This document shows positions 1 through 9,673 of a DNA stretch of 64,000 nt, in pieces. Origin of the DNA: Rhizobium sp. FY34 (GTDB taxonomy: Bacteria; Pseudomonadota; Alphaproteobacteria; Rhizobiales; Rhizobiaceae); assembly GCF_005222845.1 (NCBI RefSeq), contig NZ_STFZ01000013.1, positions 31,154 to 95,153 on the forward strand. Direction: 5' to 3'. The position numbers and the translations under genes were made by a program. Numbering within the stretch: the stretch's first letter is position 1; the number at the start of each line of letters is the position of its first letter. Under the pieces are notes generated by a model. It was given only the letters and a program-made list of their open reading frames with translations. It was not told where the DNA came from and did not search any database.

Positions 1-33
1 TGTTCATTGGGTCACCAACCACTGCCATGGCAG

Positions 34-49
34 TGTTTCACGTGAGTCA
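34..49. promoter_or_regulatory. parS-like palindrome (ParB site candidate)
   Basis: The sequence TGTTTCACGTGAGTCA matches the ParB-site consensus TGTTTCACGTGAAACA at 14 of 16 positions, with a perfect left half. It overlaps the stop codon of mnmE. Identical-type sites recur elsewhere in the window close to the origin. In rhizobia parA and parB usually lie just beyond mnmE/mnmG, outside this window. ParB binding is inferred, not shown. Confidence 0.5.
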
Positions 50-1363
50 CTTACCGACGCAGAACTCGGAGAAAATGACGTCGAGCAAATCCTCGACATC
101 CACTCTTCCGGTAATACGTCCAAGGGATTCTGCCGCGAGGCGGAGGTCTTCCGCCCGCAGATCCAGTTCGGATCCTGATAGCGCGTCTGCAACAAAATTG
201 GAAGCCCGCTGGAGATGCGTGAGATGGCGCAGCCGACCTGCGCCCAGCGCACCGATAGAGGCCCAATTCTCTTCGACACGATTGAGGATATGCCGACGCA
301 ACTCTTCCAGCCCGTCGCCAGTGTTCACCGATATCACGATATTAGTTTGATCCGCCGGATGGACCTGCGTTCGAAGATCGCCTTTGGTTGCGACCCGCAG
401 AAGTGGAACACTATCCATCTCAATGGGTATTTGTTCCGCTTCCGAATCGATTCCTTGCATCCAAAGGACCAAATCCGCGCTAGAGATCGCTCTGCGTGCC
501 CGCCTGACGCCTTCCAATTCAACGACATCCTGCGTTTCCCGTAGGCCAGCCGTATCGGAGAAGCGAACGAGAAAGCCATTCATGTCCAGATCAATTTCGA
601 GCACATCGCGCGTTGTGCCGGCAATCTCAGTCACGATCGCCACATCACGCTTCGCTATAGCATTGAGGAAACTGGATTTTCCGGCATTGGGCGGCCCTGC
701 GATGACAACCTTGAACCCGTCGCGGACCGAGCCTGCTTTCTCCGTGGCCATCATCTGCTGCTGGATCTCCTTGAAGATCCGCTCGACATCGGCCCAGACC
801 AAATCGGAAACAGAGCCTGGAACATCATCTTCGTCAGCAAAGTCGATCTCTGCCTCGATCAACGCGCGTGCGCGCGTCAGGCGCTCTGCCCAATCCATAT
901 AGAGCTGTGACAGCCCGCCATTGCTCTGCTCGATCGCCAGGCGACGCTGCATTTCCGTATCGGCAGAAATTAGATCGCCAAGGCCTTCAACTTCGACCAG
1001 GTCAAGCTTGCCGTTCTCGAACGCACGCTTGGTGAATTCTCCTGCCTCGGCCGGCCGAAGCCCCAGCGCCTGCAACTCGTTGAGAAGCGCGACAATCACA
1101 GCTCTACCGCCATGCAGCTGGAATTCTATACAAGTTTCGCCGGTAAATGACTGCGGAGCAGGGAACACCAAGATTAAGGCGCGATCAATGAGCAAGCCGT
1201 TCCGGTTACGAATCGATCGGAGATACATGCCGCGCGTTTCAGGCAGATCAACTATCAGAGTTTGCGCAGCTGCCATGGCATTTGGACCGCTGGCCCGAAC
1301 GACAGCGACGCCCGAAGGCGCCGCACCGCTGGACAGGGCAAATATCGTATCCGAAATCTTCAT
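47..1363 (-). CDS. mnmE: tRNA modification GTPase MnmE (TrmE)
   Basis: With MnmG it installs the carboxymethylaminomethyl group on the wobble uridine U34 of certain tRNAs in the cytoplasm. The 438-residue product has the family layout: an N-terminal tetrahydrofolate-binding domain (about 1-120), a helical domain, an inserted G domain with P-loop GPPNAGKS at 223-230 followed by the TTRD switch (IAGTTRDVLEID), and the family's C-terminal CxGK motif (FCVGK), whose cysteine is conserved. Length is normal. It is transcribed away from the origin, downstream of rho. Its usual partner mnmG would lie just beyond the left edge. Confidence 0.96.
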   Translation of the reverse strand: MKISDTIFALSSGAAPSGVAVVRASGPNAMAAAQTLIVDLPETRGMYLRSIRNRNGLLIDRALILVFPAPQSFTGETCIEFQLHGGRAVIVALLNELQALGLRPAEAGEFTKRAFENGKLDLVEVEGLGDLISADTEMQRRLAIEQSNGGLSQLYMDWAERLTRARALIEAEIDFADEDDVPGSVSDLVWADVERIFKEIQQQMMATEKAGSVRDGFKVVIAGPPNAGKSSFLNAIAKRDVAIVTEIAGTTRDVLEIDLDMNGFLVRFSDTAGLRETQDVVELEGVRRARRAISSADLVLWMQGIDSEAEQIPIEMDSVPLLRVATKGDLRTQVHPADQTNIVISVNTGDGLEELRRHILNRVEENWASIGALGAGRLRHLTHLQRASNFVADALSGSELDLRAEDLRLAAESLGRITGRVDVEDLLDVIFSEFCVGK

Positions 1364-1427
1364 GCTGCAAGGCTTTCGGAAAACTCCGGATAAACACCTC
1401 CGTGGGAGATATGAATCCGGCTACTGA

Positions 1428-2693
1428 TCAGGTGTTCATCGAGTCGAAGAAGTCGCCATTGTTCTTCGTCTGCTTCAGCTTGTCGATGAGGAATTCGATC
1501 GCATCGGTGGTGCCCATCGGCGCCAGGATACGACGCAGCACGAAGATCTTCTGGAGATCCTGGCGCGGCACCAGCAGGTCTTCCTTGCGGGTGCCGGATT
1601 TCAGGATGTCCATCGACGGGAAGATGCGCTTGTCAGCGACCTTGCGGTCCAGGACAATTTCCGAATTGCCGGTGCCCTTGAACTCTTCAAAGATGACTTC
1701 GTCCATGCGGCTGCCCGTATCGATGAGGGCTGTTGCAATGATCGTCAGCGAGCCGCCTTCTTCGATGTTACGGGCGGCGCCAAAGAAGCGCTTCGGGCGC
1801 TGCAGCGCATTGGCATCCACGCCGCCGGTTAGAACCTTGCCGGAGGAGGGCACAACCGTGTTGTAGGCGCGGCCAAGGCGTGTGATCGAATCGAGCAGAA
1901 TGACCACGTCACGGCCATGCTCGACAAGACGCTTGGCCTTTTCAATGACCATTTCGGCCACCTGAACGTGGCGGACCGCTGGTTCATCGAAGGTGGACGA
2001 CACCACTTCGCCCTTGACCGAGCGCTGCATGTCCGTGACCTCTTCTGGCCGTTCATCGATGAGGAGAACGATCAAATAGCATTCCGGATGGTTTGCAGTG
2101 ATCGAATGGGCAATATTTTGTAGAAGAACCGTCTTACCCGTGCGTGGCGGTGCAACGATCAGACCGCGCTGACCCTTACCAAGCGGCGCCACCAGATCGA
2201 TCACGCGGGCCGACAGATCCTTGGAGGTCGGAATGTCCAGTTCCATCTTGAAGCGCTCATTGGGATAGAGCGGCGTCAGATTGTCGAAATGAACCTTGTG
2301 ACGGATCTTTTCAGGATCGTCGAAATTGATCGTGTTGACCTTCAGCAAGGCAAAATAACGTTCGCCTTCCTTGGGTCCACGGATAGGGCCTTCCACCGTA
2401 TCGCCGGTCTTCAGCGAGAAACGACGGATCTGCGAGGGGGAAATGTAGATGTCATCCGGGCCCGGCAGATAATTGGCATTGGCCGAACGCAGGAAGCCGA
2501 ATCCATCCTGCAAGAGTTCCACCACGCCTTCGCCAATGATTTCGACATCCTGACTGGCCAAGACCTTGAGGATCGCGAACATCAATTCCTGCTTGCGCAT
2601 GGTGCTCGCGTTTTCGACCTCCAGCGATTCGGCGAAGGTCAGCAGGTCGGTCGGCGACTTGCTCTTAAGTTCTTGAAGCTTCATTTCAGCCAT
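1428..2693 (-). CDS. rho: transcription termination factor Rho
   Basis: Hexameric RNA-dependent ATPase that terminates transcription. The 421-residue protein carries the N-terminal Rho helix-bundle and cold-shock-like RNA-binding domain (about 1-130, including DGFGFLR) and the RecA-like motor with Walker A PPRTGKT at about 182-188 and Walker [17 protein letters not shown]. Length is typical. The start MAEMKLQ is taken at 2693; a second ATG three codons later is possible. 171 nt separate it from hemJ upstream; I see no canonical terminator there. The gap downstream to mnmE is 64 nt. Confidence 0.97.
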   Translation of the reverse strand: MAEMKLQELKSKSPTDLLTFAESLEVENASTMRKQELMFAILKVLASQDVEIIGEGVVELLQDGFGFLRSANANYLPGPDDIYISPSQIRRFSLKTGDTVEGPIRGPKEGERYFALLKVNTINFDDPEKIRHKVHFDNLTPLYPNERFKMELDIPTSKDLSARVIDLVAPLGKGQRGLIVAPPRTGKTVLLQNIAHSITANHPECYLIVLLIDERPEEVTDMQRSVKGEVVSSTFDEPAVRHVQVAEMVIEKAKRLVEHGRDVVILLDSITRLGRAYNTVVPSSGKVLTGGVDANALQRPKRFFGAARNIEEGGSLTIIATALIDTGSRMDEVIFEEFKGTGNSEIVLDRKVADKRIFPSMDILKSGTRKEDLLVPRQDLQKIFVLRRILAPMGTTDAIEFLIDKLKQTKNNGDFFDSMNT

Positions 2694-2864
2694 GAAGAGG
2701 GACCGCTTTGGAAATTCGAGGGAAATGGCGTGTCTGTGGATGTCGCATCCCCAGGGAGACCGGGGAGGATGAAGAGATTACACACGAGCCACGAGAGAAG
2801 GATTGGCGCAGAAAATAGCGACTTCACCCATTCGCCGCAAGGGGGGAGAAGTATTTCTTCTCGA

Positions 2865-3407
2865 TCAAAACGGCTTCACGATCACGAGGATGACAATCAA
2901 CATCATGAGAACAGTCGGAATTTCGTTCATCATGCGCCAATAGCGGGCCGATCGGCGTGGCGCGTCCACCGAAAACTGACGAACTGCATGGCTCTGATGC
3001 ATGTGGGCGAGCGTGAGCAGAATGACAAGCAGAATTTTTGCATGCAGCCAACCACCCTGGAATCCATACACCGACCAGGCAAGGTAAAGCCCGAGCACCC
3101 AGCTGATCATCATGGCAGGATTCATGATCACTTTCAGAAGCCGGCCTTCCATCACCTTGAAGGTTTCAGACTGAACCGATCCCGGTTGCGCATCGGTGTG
3201 ATAGACGAAAAGCCGTGGCATGTAGAACAGACCGGCCATCCAGGCGATGACCGCAATCACGTGAAAGGCCGTGATCCACCGGCTGAAACTGTCGGGCTGA
3301 AGCACATAGACGAGGGCGATCAAGCCGACAAAAATTCCGATGGCAATGCCGGCGCGCAGAGAGGCGCGCTTGCCGGCGGAAGCCGAAATCTGTTTTTCAG
3401 CTGCCAT
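2865..3407 (-). CDS. hemJ: protoporphyrinogen IX oxidase HemJ (UPF0093)
   Basis: Integral-membrane haem-synthesis enzyme converting protoporphyrinogen IX to protoporphyrin IX. The 180-residue product has four or five hydrophobic segments, the conserved [22 protein letters not shown] stretch near residues 40-65 in family-typical form, and a C-terminal helix block ending [21 protein letters not shown] chose the ATG at 3407, giving an 11-nt overlap with the end of hemE and a purine-rich stretch upstream; a GTG six codons earlier (3425) lacks a ribosome site. Coupling to hemE supports the haem role. A small GAGAAG/CTTCTC hairpin lies just after the stop, without a U-tract. Confidence 0.88.
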   Translation of the reverse strand: MAAEKQISASAGKRASLRAGIAIGIFVGLIALVYVLQPDSFSRWITAFHVIAVIAWMAGLFYMPRLFVYHTDAQPGSVQSETFKVMEGRLLKVIMNPAMMISWVLGLYLAWSVYGFQGGWLHAKILLVILLTLAHMHQSHAVRQFSVDAPRRSARYWRMMNEIPTVLMMLIVILVIVKPF

Positions 3408-4437
3408 TCCCCAAGCCCCGTACACGGTTGACGAGCTGCGTCACATGATCCGGATTGGCCTCCGGAGTGATACCGTGACCGAGGTTGAACACGAGAGGAC
3501 CCTGGCCAAGCACCTGGAGAATGGCATCGATCCCGTCATCAAGAGCCTTGCCGCCGGCGACCACCCGCATTGGATCGAGATTGCCCTGAATAGGGCCATC
3601 CTTTTGCAACTCGGCTGCAAAACTCAAGGGAACGGACCAATCGAGGCCAATCATGTCGGCACCGGTCTTCTGGCGATAATGGCGCAGGTTCATGCCCGCT
3701 CCTTTGGCAAAGGCGATGATTTTTGCATCCGGCCGCCGGGCCTTCACCGATTGGATGATCCGGCGAACCGGTGCAATCGCATAGGTCTCAAATTCGGCTT
3801 CACCGAGAACCCCTGCCCAGCTGTCAAAAATCTGCACGGCATCGGCACCCGCATCGATCTGCGCGACAAGATAGTCCGCGGAAATTTCTGCAAGAACGGC
3901 GAGCAGCTGCGCAAAGGCCTGCGGATGGCGATAGCCGAACAAGCGGGCAGGTGCCTGGTCCGGCGTGCCGTGCCCTGCGATCATGTAGGTCGCAACCGTC
4001 CAGGGCGCCCCGCAGAAGCCGAGCAGCGTCGTTTGGGGCGGCAGGGCTGCACGGATCTGTCCAACGGCCTGCATGACCGGCTGCAGGTGGTCCAGAACCC
4101 CTTCAGGTTTCAGTGCAAGGATGCCAGCCTCGTCAATCGGATCCATCCGCGGTCCCGAACCTTCGACGAAATGCACATTGCGGTTAAGCCCATCGGGAAT
4201 GACGAGAATATCGGAAAACAGGATTGCCGCGTCAAAAGCGTAACGCCGGATCGGCTGCAACGTGACTTCAGTTGCCAGATCCGGCGAATAACAGAGGTTC
4301 AGGAAGCTTCCAGCCTTCCCCCGCGTCTGACGATATTCCGGGAGATAGCGGCCTGCCTGTCTCATGAGCCAGATGGGTGGAGGTGAAACGGTTGCACCAT
4401 TCAAAACCTCGATAACCTTTCGGCGTTCTGTGGCCAA
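3397..4437 (-). CDS. hemE: uroporphyrinogen decarboxylase HemE
   Basis: Decarboxylates uroporphyrinogen III to coproporphyrinogen III in haem synthesis, cytoplasmic. Both family signatures are visible: [17 protein letters not shown] near the N-terminus and [13 protein letters not shown] near residue 140; length 346 is normal. The start is a TTG at 4437 preceded at good spacing by GGAGG (in the reverse sense of 4443-4450). It is the last gene before the origin-like gap and is read away from it, the position hemE holds beside oriC in Caulobacter, Sinorhizobium and Brucella. Confidence 0.97.
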   Translation of the reverse strand: MATERRKVIEVLNGATVSPPPIWLMRQAGRYLPEYRQTRGKAGSFLNLCYSPDLATEVTLQPIRRYAFDAAILFSDILVIPDGLNRNVHFVEGSGPRMDPIDEAGILALKPEGVLDHLQPVMQAVGQIRAALPPQTTLLGFCGAPWTVATYMIAGHGTPDQAPARLFGYRHPQAFAQLLAVLAEISADYLVAQIDAGADAVQIFDSWAGVLGEAEFETYAIAPVRRIIQSVKARRPDAKIIAFAKGAGMNLRHYRQKTGADMIGLDWSVPLSFAAELQKDGPIQGNLDPMRVVAGGKALDDGIDAILQVLGQGPLVFNLGHGITPEANPDHVTQLVNRVRGLGNGS

Positions 4438-4460
4438 GTGGTGTCCTCCAATAAAGAAAG

Positions 4461-4496
4461 AAATCTAGAATCTTAGATTTTATGATTCTTAGAGTC
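4461..4496. repeat. AT-rich inverted and direct repeats with three GANTC sites
   Basis: AAATCTA (4461-4467) and TAGATTT (4474-4480) form a perfect inverted repeat around GAATCT. AGAATC (4467-4472) and GATTCT (4484-4489) form a second, interleaved one, and TCTTAGA occurs twice (4471-4477, 4487-4493). Three GANTC sites (4468-4472, 4484-4488, 4492-4496) fall in 29 nt. This lies at the hemE side of the origin gap, about 30 nt upstream of the hemE start, so it may control hemE, the origin, or both. Confidence 0.55.
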
Positions 4497-4659
4497 GGTG
4501 ACTATCAAGGATCCTTTCTCTTGCACAGTCCAGACAGTCAGACTGCGACAATCAGAACGTTGAGAGATAAAATCGACGCCAATTCTCCTCGATACGGGAA
4601 TTTTCGATATTTTATCTTTAAAATCAATTGTTTGTCGCCTATTCTAATGGGTGACAACC

Positions 4660-4758
4660 TGTGGATAAGATATGAATCGCGACCTAAGAGATTGCGCTTG
4701 TCCACATTACCCACAAGGGCTGTGACACAGGCCCCACAGTCATGCTGAATGTGGATAA
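4660..4758. promoter_or_regulatory. DnaA-box cluster
   Basis: Four 9-mers fit the DnaA box in 99 nt: TGTGGATAA at 4660-4668 and 4750-4758 (perfect, reverse orientation), TTGTCCACA at 4698-4706 and TTACCCACA at 4707-4715 (one mismatch each, forward, abutting). A further weak candidate TTATGAACA lies at 4818-4826. Confidence 0.8.
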
Positions 4759-4842
4759 AGTCGAGGTTATCCCGAGTGCGGGCGTGCCGCGCTTAGGAAC
4801 CCTTCCATTGTCCCAGGTTATGAACAGAGGCAGAAGAATAAC

Positions 4843-5664
4843 GTGGAGAACCGCAAAAGCTTCTTTCATCTGCATCTGATATCTGACTCCACGGGCGAAA
4901 CGCTGATCTCTGCCGGTCGCGCAGCATCTGCCCAGTTTCGCAATGCGATGGCCATCGAGCATGTCTATCCGCTGATCCGTAACAAACGGCAGTTGATGCC
5001 TGTCCTGCAATCGATCGACGAAAAGCCGGGCATTGTTCTTTATACGATCGTGGACCAGGAACTGGCCGATCATGTTGATCAGCGCTGCCGCGACATCGGA
5101 GTTCCGGTTGTCAATCTCCTGGAACCGGTTCTGGCGACATTCCAGGCCTATCTCGGCGCAAGGTCTCTGAGACGGGTTGGGGCACAGCATGCCTTGAATG
5201 CGGATTATTTCCGCCGCATCGAGGCGTTGAATTTTGCCATGGATCACGATGACGGCCAGATGCCGGAAAGCTATGACGAAGCGGATGTGGTGATCATCGG
5301 CATCAGCCGAACCTCGAAAACCCCGACCAGCATCTATCTGGCCAATCGGGGTGTCAAAACCGCAAATATCCCCATCGTTCCGGGCGTGGCTCTGCCTGAA
5401 AGCCTGCTTGTGGCAACCAAGCCATTGATCGTTGGACTGATCGCCACCACCGACCGTATTTCGCAGGTGAGGGAAAACCGCGAGCTTGGTGCGACAACCG
5501 GCTTTGACCGGAGCCATTATACCGACCGGGCCAATATCAATGAGGAACTGAAATATGCGCGTTCGCTTTGCGCCCGCCACCAATGGCCGGTCATCGATGT
5601 GACACGCCGCTCGATCGAGGAAACCGCAGCGGCAATCGTTGCTCTGCGTCCGAAGCTGCGTTAA
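4843..5664 (+). CDS. ppsR: pyruvate,phosphate dikinase / PEP synthase regulatory protein (DUF299)
   Basis: Bifunctional serine/threonine kinase and pyrophosphorylase that inactivates and reactivates PPDK or PEP synthase by ADP-dependent phosphorylation. The 273-residue protein starts at a GTG ([20 protein letters not shown]), contains the family P-loop GISRTSKT near residue 149 and has normal length. It is the first gene on the right arm from the origin. Alphaproteobacteria generally use PPDK, so PPDK is the likelier target; the target cannot be read from this sequence. Its close neighbour maf follows after 35 nt. Confidence 0.93.
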   Translation: MENRKSFFHLHLISDSTGETLISAGRAASAQFRNAMAIEHVYPLIRNKRQLMPVLQSIDEKPGIVLYTIVDQELADHVDQRCRDIGVPVVNLLEPVLATFQAYLGARSLRRVGAQHALNADYFRRIEALNFAMDHDDGQMPESYDEADVVIIGISRTSKTPTSIYLANRGVKTANIPIVPGVALPESLLVATKPLIVGLIATTDRISQVRENRELGATTGFDRSHYTDRANINEELKYARSLCARHQWPVIDVTRRSIEETAAAIVALRPKLR

Positions 5665-5699
5665 TCCCGATCCAGTGTTTCACGCGTCGGGAAATTATT

Positions 5700-6299
5700 G
5701 TGACCCAGCAGCTTGTCCTTGCTTCCTCCAGTCCCTTCCGCCGCATGCTGATGCAGAATGCCGGTCTGAGCTTTGAAGCGCGCGCCGCTGAGATCGACGA
5801 ACGGTCTATCGAAGCATCGCTGGAAGAGGGGCATGCGGCCCCTCACATCGTGGCACTGGAACTTGCGCGGGCCAAGGCTCTGGATGTCTGCCGGCATTTT
5901 CCGGGTGCCTTCGTTATCGGTTCGGATCAGACCATGTCTCTCGGTGAACGGGTCTATCACAAGCCGCGAACTCGGATAGAAGCTCATGAAAACCTGATGT
6001 CTCTGTCGGCAAAGACCCATCACCTCAACAGCGGCGTGGTGATTGCCAAGGATGGCGAGGTAGTATGGCAGACGGTGGCAACAGCCGCGCTATCCGTCCG
6101 GGCTTTGAGCGATGCATTTGTCGAGGACTATCTCGATCAGGCCGGCGACGCCGTGCTGCTCAGTGTCGGAGCCTATCAGCTCGAAGGTCTGGGCATTCAG
6201 CTTTTTACCGCAATCGATGGCGACTATTTCACCATACTTGGCCTGCCCATGCTGCCCTTGCTGCAGGCCCTACGCGAGCTTGGAGCGATTAATGGCTGA
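5700..6299 (+). CDS. maf: Maf-like nucleotide pyrophosphatase
   Basis: House-cleaning enzyme that hydrolyses non-canonical nucleoside triphosphates; some members act on m7GTP or UTP. The N-terminal [12 protein letters not shown] and the mid-protein IGSDQTM correspond to the family's substrate-binding and catalytic motifs. I place the start at GTG 5700 ([11 protein letters not shown], 199 aa); a longer reading would run back into ppsR and has no family counterpart. It overlaps aroE by 8 nt, so the two are probably translationally coupled. Confidence 0.9.
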   Translation: MTQQLVLASSSPFRRMLMQNAGLSFEARAAEIDERSIEASLEEGHAAPHIVALELARAKALDVCRHFPGAFVIGSDQTMSLGERVYHKPRTRIEAHENLMSLSAKTHHLNSGVVIAKDGEVVWQTVATAALSVRALSDAFVEDYLDQAGDAVLLSVGAYQLEGLGIQLFTAIDGDYFTILGLPMLPLLQALRELGAING

Positions 6300-7143
6300 T
6301 TCACGTGAAACGTTGAAGGCTTTCGTGGTCGGCACGCCCATTCGCCATTCGCGTTCGCCGCTGATCCATGGTCACTGGCTGCGGCAGTTCGGCATTGCCG
6401 GGGACTATCGCGCAATCGAGATTCCGCCGGATGAATTTGAGAGCTTCATCCGATTGCTGAAAACGGAACAGACCTATCGCGGCGGTAATGTTACCATTCC
6501 GCACAAGGAGCGAGCCTACCAGTTGGCCGACCAGCCGGATACACTGGCGCAGGAACTGGGTGCTGCCAATACACTATGGCTGGAAGACGGTGCTCTCAAG
6601 GCGACTAATACGGATGGTTACGGTTTTACCGCCAATCTGGATGAGCGCGCCACCGGCTGGGATCAGGTCGGATCGGCCGTCGTGCTGGGGGCAGGTGGGG
6701 CAAGCCGGGCCATCATTCAGGCCGTGCGCAATCGTGGGATCGGCGAGATCCATGTGGTCAATCGAACACTTTCACGAGCGCAGGAACTCGCCGACCGCTT
6801 TGGCGAGCGCGTTCACGCCCATGCCATGGACGCCTTGCCGGAACTCATGCAGGGCGCTGGCCTCTTCATCAACACGACATCGCTTGGCATGGATGGTGAA
6901 GGATCCATTACGCTGGACTTTTCATTGCTTGCACCCGGCGCTGTTGTCACAGACATTGTCTATGTGCCACTGGAAACTCCGATCCTTACCCAGGCAAAGG
7001 CGCAAGGGATGAGGACGGTCGATGGACTTGGCATGTTGCTGCACCAGGCCGTGCCCGGCTTTGAAAAATGGTTCGGGCAAAGGCCGCAGGTGGATGAGGC
7101 GCTGCGGGCCATGATTATCAAGGACATGGAGCGCCACGTATGA
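6292..7143 (+). CDS. aroE: shikimate dehydrogenase AroE
   Basis: NADP-dependent reduction of 3-dehydroshikimate to shikimate in aromatic amino-acid synthesis. The 283-residue protein shows the substrate motif HSRSPLIH, the catalytic-lysine motif [12 protein letters not shown], and the nucleotide-binding GAGGASRA. It overlaps maf by 8 nt and coaE by 4 nt (ATGA). A parS-like palindrome (6297-6312) sits inside codons 2-7, so the N-terminal residues ADSRET are partly dictated by it. Confidence 0.96.
   Translation: MADSRETLKAFVVGTPIRHSRSPLIHGHWLRQFGIAGDYRAIEIPPDEFESFIRLLKTEQTYRGGNVTIPHKERAYQLADQPDTLAQELGAANTLWLEDGALKATNTDGYGFTANLDERATGWDQVGSAVVLGAGGASRAIIQAVRNRGIGEIHVVNRTLSRAQELADRFGERVHAHAMDALPELMQGAGLFINTTSLGMDGEGSITLDFSLLAPGAVVTDIVYVPLETPILTQAKAQGMRTVDGLGMLLHQAVPGFEKWFGQRPQVDEALRAMIIKDMERHV
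6297..6312. promoter_or_regulatory. parS-like palindrome inside aroE
   Basis: TGATTCACGTGAAACG matches the ParB-site consensus at 14 of 16 positions, about 1.6 kb from the putative origin. It spans the maf stop and the second to seventh codons of aroE. Confidence 0.6.
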
Positions 7144-7748
7144 TCCGCATCGGACTGACAGGCTCGATCGGCATGGGAAAGTCCACGACAGCTCTCCTGT
7201 TTGCCGATGAAGGAATTCCGGTCAACGACGCCGATGCCGTGGTGCATGCGCTTTATCAGGGCGAGGCGGTTGCGCCTGTGGGTGCCGCATTTCCGGGGAC
7301 TGTGAAGGATGGCAGCATAGACCGCGCCGAGCTGGCGCGTCAGCTCGCAGCAGAGCCGCAACGGTTTTCCGAACTGGAAGCCATCGTTCACCCTTTGGTA
7401 CGACAGAAAGAGCAGCTCTTTTTGGATCACCAAAGGGCGAGCGGCGCAAAAATGGTGCTGCTCGATATACCGCTTCTGTTTGAAAGCGGGGCGGCCGACC
7501 GGGTGGATGTTATCGTGGTGGTGACCTGCGATCCACAGGTCCAGCGGCAAAGAGTGCTTGCCAGACCGGGCATGAGCGAAGAGAAGTTCGCCATGATCCT
7601 TGCCCGTCAGGTTCCGGATGCGCAAAAGCGGCAGAAGGCGGATTTCATGATCGATACGGGCCACGGCATAGACCAGGCCCGCAGCCGGGTTCGCGATATT
7701 GTCGCAGCCATACGGCAGGGTAAGCGGAGCGAAACGAAGCATGCGTGA
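7140..7748 (+). CDS. coaE: dephospho-CoA kinase CoaE
   Basis: Last step of coenzyme A synthesis: ATP-dependent 3'-phosphorylation of dephospho-CoA. The P-loop GSIGMGKST at residues 8-16, the following [10 protein letters not shown] and a central LLDIPLLFE motif are diagnostic; 202 residues is normal. Start overlaps the aroE stop (ATGA), and its end overlaps dnaQ by 8 nt. Confidence 0.95.
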   Translation: MIRIGLTGSIGMGKSTTALLFADEGIPVNDADAVVHALYQGEAVAPVGAAFPGTVKDGSIDRAELARQLAAEPQRFSELEAIVHPLVRQKEQLFLDHQRASGAKMVLLDIPLLFESGAADRVDVIVVVTCDPQVQRQRVLARPGMSEEKFAMILARQVPDAQKRQKADFMIDTGHGIDQARSRVRDIVAAIRQGKRSETKHA

Positions 7749-8436
7749 GATCATTTTTGATACTGAAACAACCGGGCTTGAAAACAAGCTCGACCGCATC
7801 ATTGAAATTGGCGGCATCGAACTTCTCAACCATTTTCCGACCGGTCGGACATTCCACGTCTATATCAATCCTGGTGACCGCAAGGTGCATCCGGACGCCT
7901 TGGCTGTGCATGGCATTACCGATGACTTTCTCAAAGACAAGCCGCGCTTCGGCCAGATTGTCGATGAACTCTTAGCCTTCTTCGATGGTGCCAAATGGAT
8001 CGCGCATAATGCGACATTCGACATGGGCTTCATCAATGCGGAATTTGATCGTCTAGGCCTGCCGCCGGTGGCGCCCGAACATGTGATCGACACGTTGTCG
8101 ATGGCACGACGCAAGAACCCTATGGGACCCAATTCGCTGGATGCGCTCTGCCGTCGCTACGGCATCGACAATTCCCACCGCTCCAAACACGGGGCTCTTC
8201 TCGACTCCGAGCTTCTGGCGGAAGTCTATATCGAGATGATCGGTGGACGGCAGGCAGCTTTTGGTCTGGTCAATTCCGGCCAGGTCACAAAGGTTGTCGA
8301 GGAAGAGGAGGTGGAGATCGTAGCACTTACGCGACCGCGACCGCTTGCACTGCGCCTGAATGATCAGGACCGCGAGGCGCATCAGGCGCTCATCAAGTCG
8401 CTGGGTGAAAAGGCGCTCTGGGGGCGATATCAGTAG
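7741..8436 (+). CDS. dnaQ: DNA polymerase III epsilon subunit (proofreading exonuclease)
   Basis: 3'-5' exonuclease that proofreads for the replicative polymerase. All three Exo motifs of the DEDDh family are present: FDTETTG (Exo I), HNATFDMGF (Exo II) and HGALLDSELLAEVY (Exo III). The 231-residue length and a C-terminal tail that could hold a polymerase contact fit DnaQ rather than a free exonuclease. It closes the ppsR-maf-aroE-coaE-dnaQ run and is followed by a terminator. Confidence 0.94.
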   Translation: MREIIFDTETTGLENKLDRIIEIGGIELLNHFPTGRTFHVYINPGDRKVHPDALAVHGITDDFLKDKPRFGQIVDELLAFFDGAKWIAHNATFDMGFINAEFDRLGLPPVAPEHVIDTLSMARRKNPMGPNSLDALCRRYGIDNSHRSKHGALLDSELLAEVYIEMIGGRQAAFGLVNSGQVTKVVEEEEVEIVALTRPRPLALRLNDQDREAHQALIKSLGEKALWGRYQ

Positions 8437-8441
8437 ACATG

Positions 8442-8467
8442 AAAAAGCCCGGACGAGCCGGGCTTTC
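8442..8467. terminator. intrinsic terminator between dnaQ and secB
   Basis: Stem AAAGCCCGG (8444-8452) with CCGGGCTTT (8458-8466), five-nt loop. The U-tract is longer on the minus strand (five U), so it mainly ends secB but probably serves both converging units. Confidence 0.85.
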
Positions 8468-8493
8468 GCATCGATTGCAAAGTCTATGGCCGA

Positions 8494-8967
8494 TCAGCTG
8501 TTCAGCGGCTGAACCTGCGAACGGGTCTGTTCTTCTGCTACGCGCTGGGCAAACATCTGGCCGAAATCGATCGGATCGATCATCAGCGGCGGGAAGCCGC
8601 CATTGCGCGTCACATCGGAAATGATCTGACGGGCGAATGGGAAGAGCAGGCGCGGGCACTCGATGAAGAGAACCGGCAGCATGTGTTCCTGCGGGAAACC
8701 TGTAATGCGGAAAACGCCGCCATAAACCAGCTCGGCCGCAAACACCACCTTGTCGCCATCCTTGGCTTCGGCATTCAGCGTTAGCACGACGTCAAAATCC
8801 GTCTCCGACAGCGGATTGGCGTTGACATTGACGTTGATATTGATGGCCGGAGCCTTGTCACGGGCCTGGAGCGAGCGCGGCGCACCGGGGTTCTCGAAGG
8901 AGAGGTCCTTCGTATATTGCGCTAGGATGGTGAGCGACGGTGACTGCGTTTCGGTTTCGTTGGCCAT
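8494..8967 (-). CDS. secB: protein-export chaperone SecB
   Basis: Tetrameric cytoplasmic chaperone that keeps preproteins unfolded and hands them to SecA. The 157-residue acidic protein has the SecB core ([20 protein letters not shown], then [12 protein letters not shown] and the [19 protein letters not shown] stretch). GAGGAA precedes the ATG at good spacing. It converges on dnaQ and lies 84 nt downstream of fxsA. Confidence 0.97.
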   Translation of the reverse strand: MANETETQSPSLTILAQYTKDLSFENPGAPRSLQARDKAPAININVNVNANPLSETDFDVVLTLNAEAKDGDKVVFAAELVYGGVFRITGFPQEHMLPVLFIECPRLLFPFARQIISDVTRNGGFPPLMIDPIDFGQMFAQRVAEEQTRSQVQPLNS

Positions 8968-9051
8968 TGCTGTTCCTCGGCTTCGGTCATTTTTCGCCGT
9001 CTACCACTTCGATTTAAGCCTTACAAGCCTTGGACCGGGCGCGCCCTATGC

Positions 9052-9555
9052 TCAAGGCTCGTCCTTGGGGCGATCGGACCAGGGCGAAGAAGGGTTCGAC
9101 GTGCGGGTGTAATCGTCCGTGTCAAGGTCGAGCGTCTGGGTCTGCTTCGGGTGTGGGCCTCGGTTGGAAGGGCCGGATGCTTGAGAATAACTGCTTCTTA
9201 CGACGACCCTTTGACCGATCATCTGCCACAAAAGCCTTCGGAAGGCCGGGATGAACAGGAGAATGCCCAGAATGTCCGTCAGAAATCCGGGAATCACCAG
9301 GAGAACAGCGGCAAACACGATCATGGCGCCATTGACGAGTGCTTCGCCCGGTATCCGTCCTTCACGGCCGTCCTGATTGATCTGTCGCAGAACGTTCAGG
9401 CCCTGGACCCGCAGAAGCAGTGCGCCTGCGACACCGGATAAAATGACGAGCGCCAGCGTTGGCCAGAGCCCCAACCAATTGCCGACGATCACAAAGCCGG
9501 CAATTTCCGCCAGCGGAAGACCGAGAAAGAGAAGCGGAAACAGGAAACGGCGCAT
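9052..9555 (-). CDS. fxsA: FxsA family membrane protein
   Basis: Small cytoplasmic-membrane protein of unknown biochemical role; the E. coli homologue, when overproduced, relieves exclusion of phage T7 by the F-plasmid PifA protein. The 167-residue sequence has the conserved N-terminal half: hydrophobic segment with LPLAEIAGFVIVG, a LLRVQGL linker, then a segment with LLVIPGFLTDILG and PAFRR. The C-terminal 50 residues are polar and low-complexity. AAGGA precedes the ATG. It is divergent from the Tim44-like gene. Confidence 0.88.
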   Translation of the reverse strand: MRRFLFPLLFLGLPLAEIAGFVIVGNWLGLWPTLALVILSGVAGALLLRVQGLNVLRQINQDGREGRIPGEALVNGAMIVFAAVLLVIPGFLTDILGILLFIPAFRRLLWQMIGQRVVVRSSYSQASGPSNRGPHPKQTQTLDLDTDDYTRTSNPSSPWSDRPKDEP

Positions 9556-9673
9556 GATATCCTTCGAAGCCTTGTCATTGACGAGAGGAACGACCGTCTC
9601 GGTATTTGAATGATCGTCAGATCAGACTATATGAGGTGGAACCTTATAAATTCCAACGACACCGCGGGTGAAA

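Larger units (their letters stand above)
4438..4842. other. putative chromosomal replication origin (oriC)
   Basis: A 405-nt non-coding gap between divergently read hemE and ppsR. It holds two perfect TGTGGATAA DnaA boxes (4660-4668, 4750-4758), two one-mismatch boxes in tandem (TTGTCCACA 4698-4706, TTACCCACA 4707-4715), an AT-rich stretch beside them (about 4597-4633) that could serve as unwinding element, and four GANTC sites (4468, 4484, 4492, 4674) for CcrM-type methylation. Genes on both sides run outward. The hemE-adjacent location is that of the known alphaproteobacterial oriC. The gap must also contain promoters for hemE and ppsR. Confidence 0.85.
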
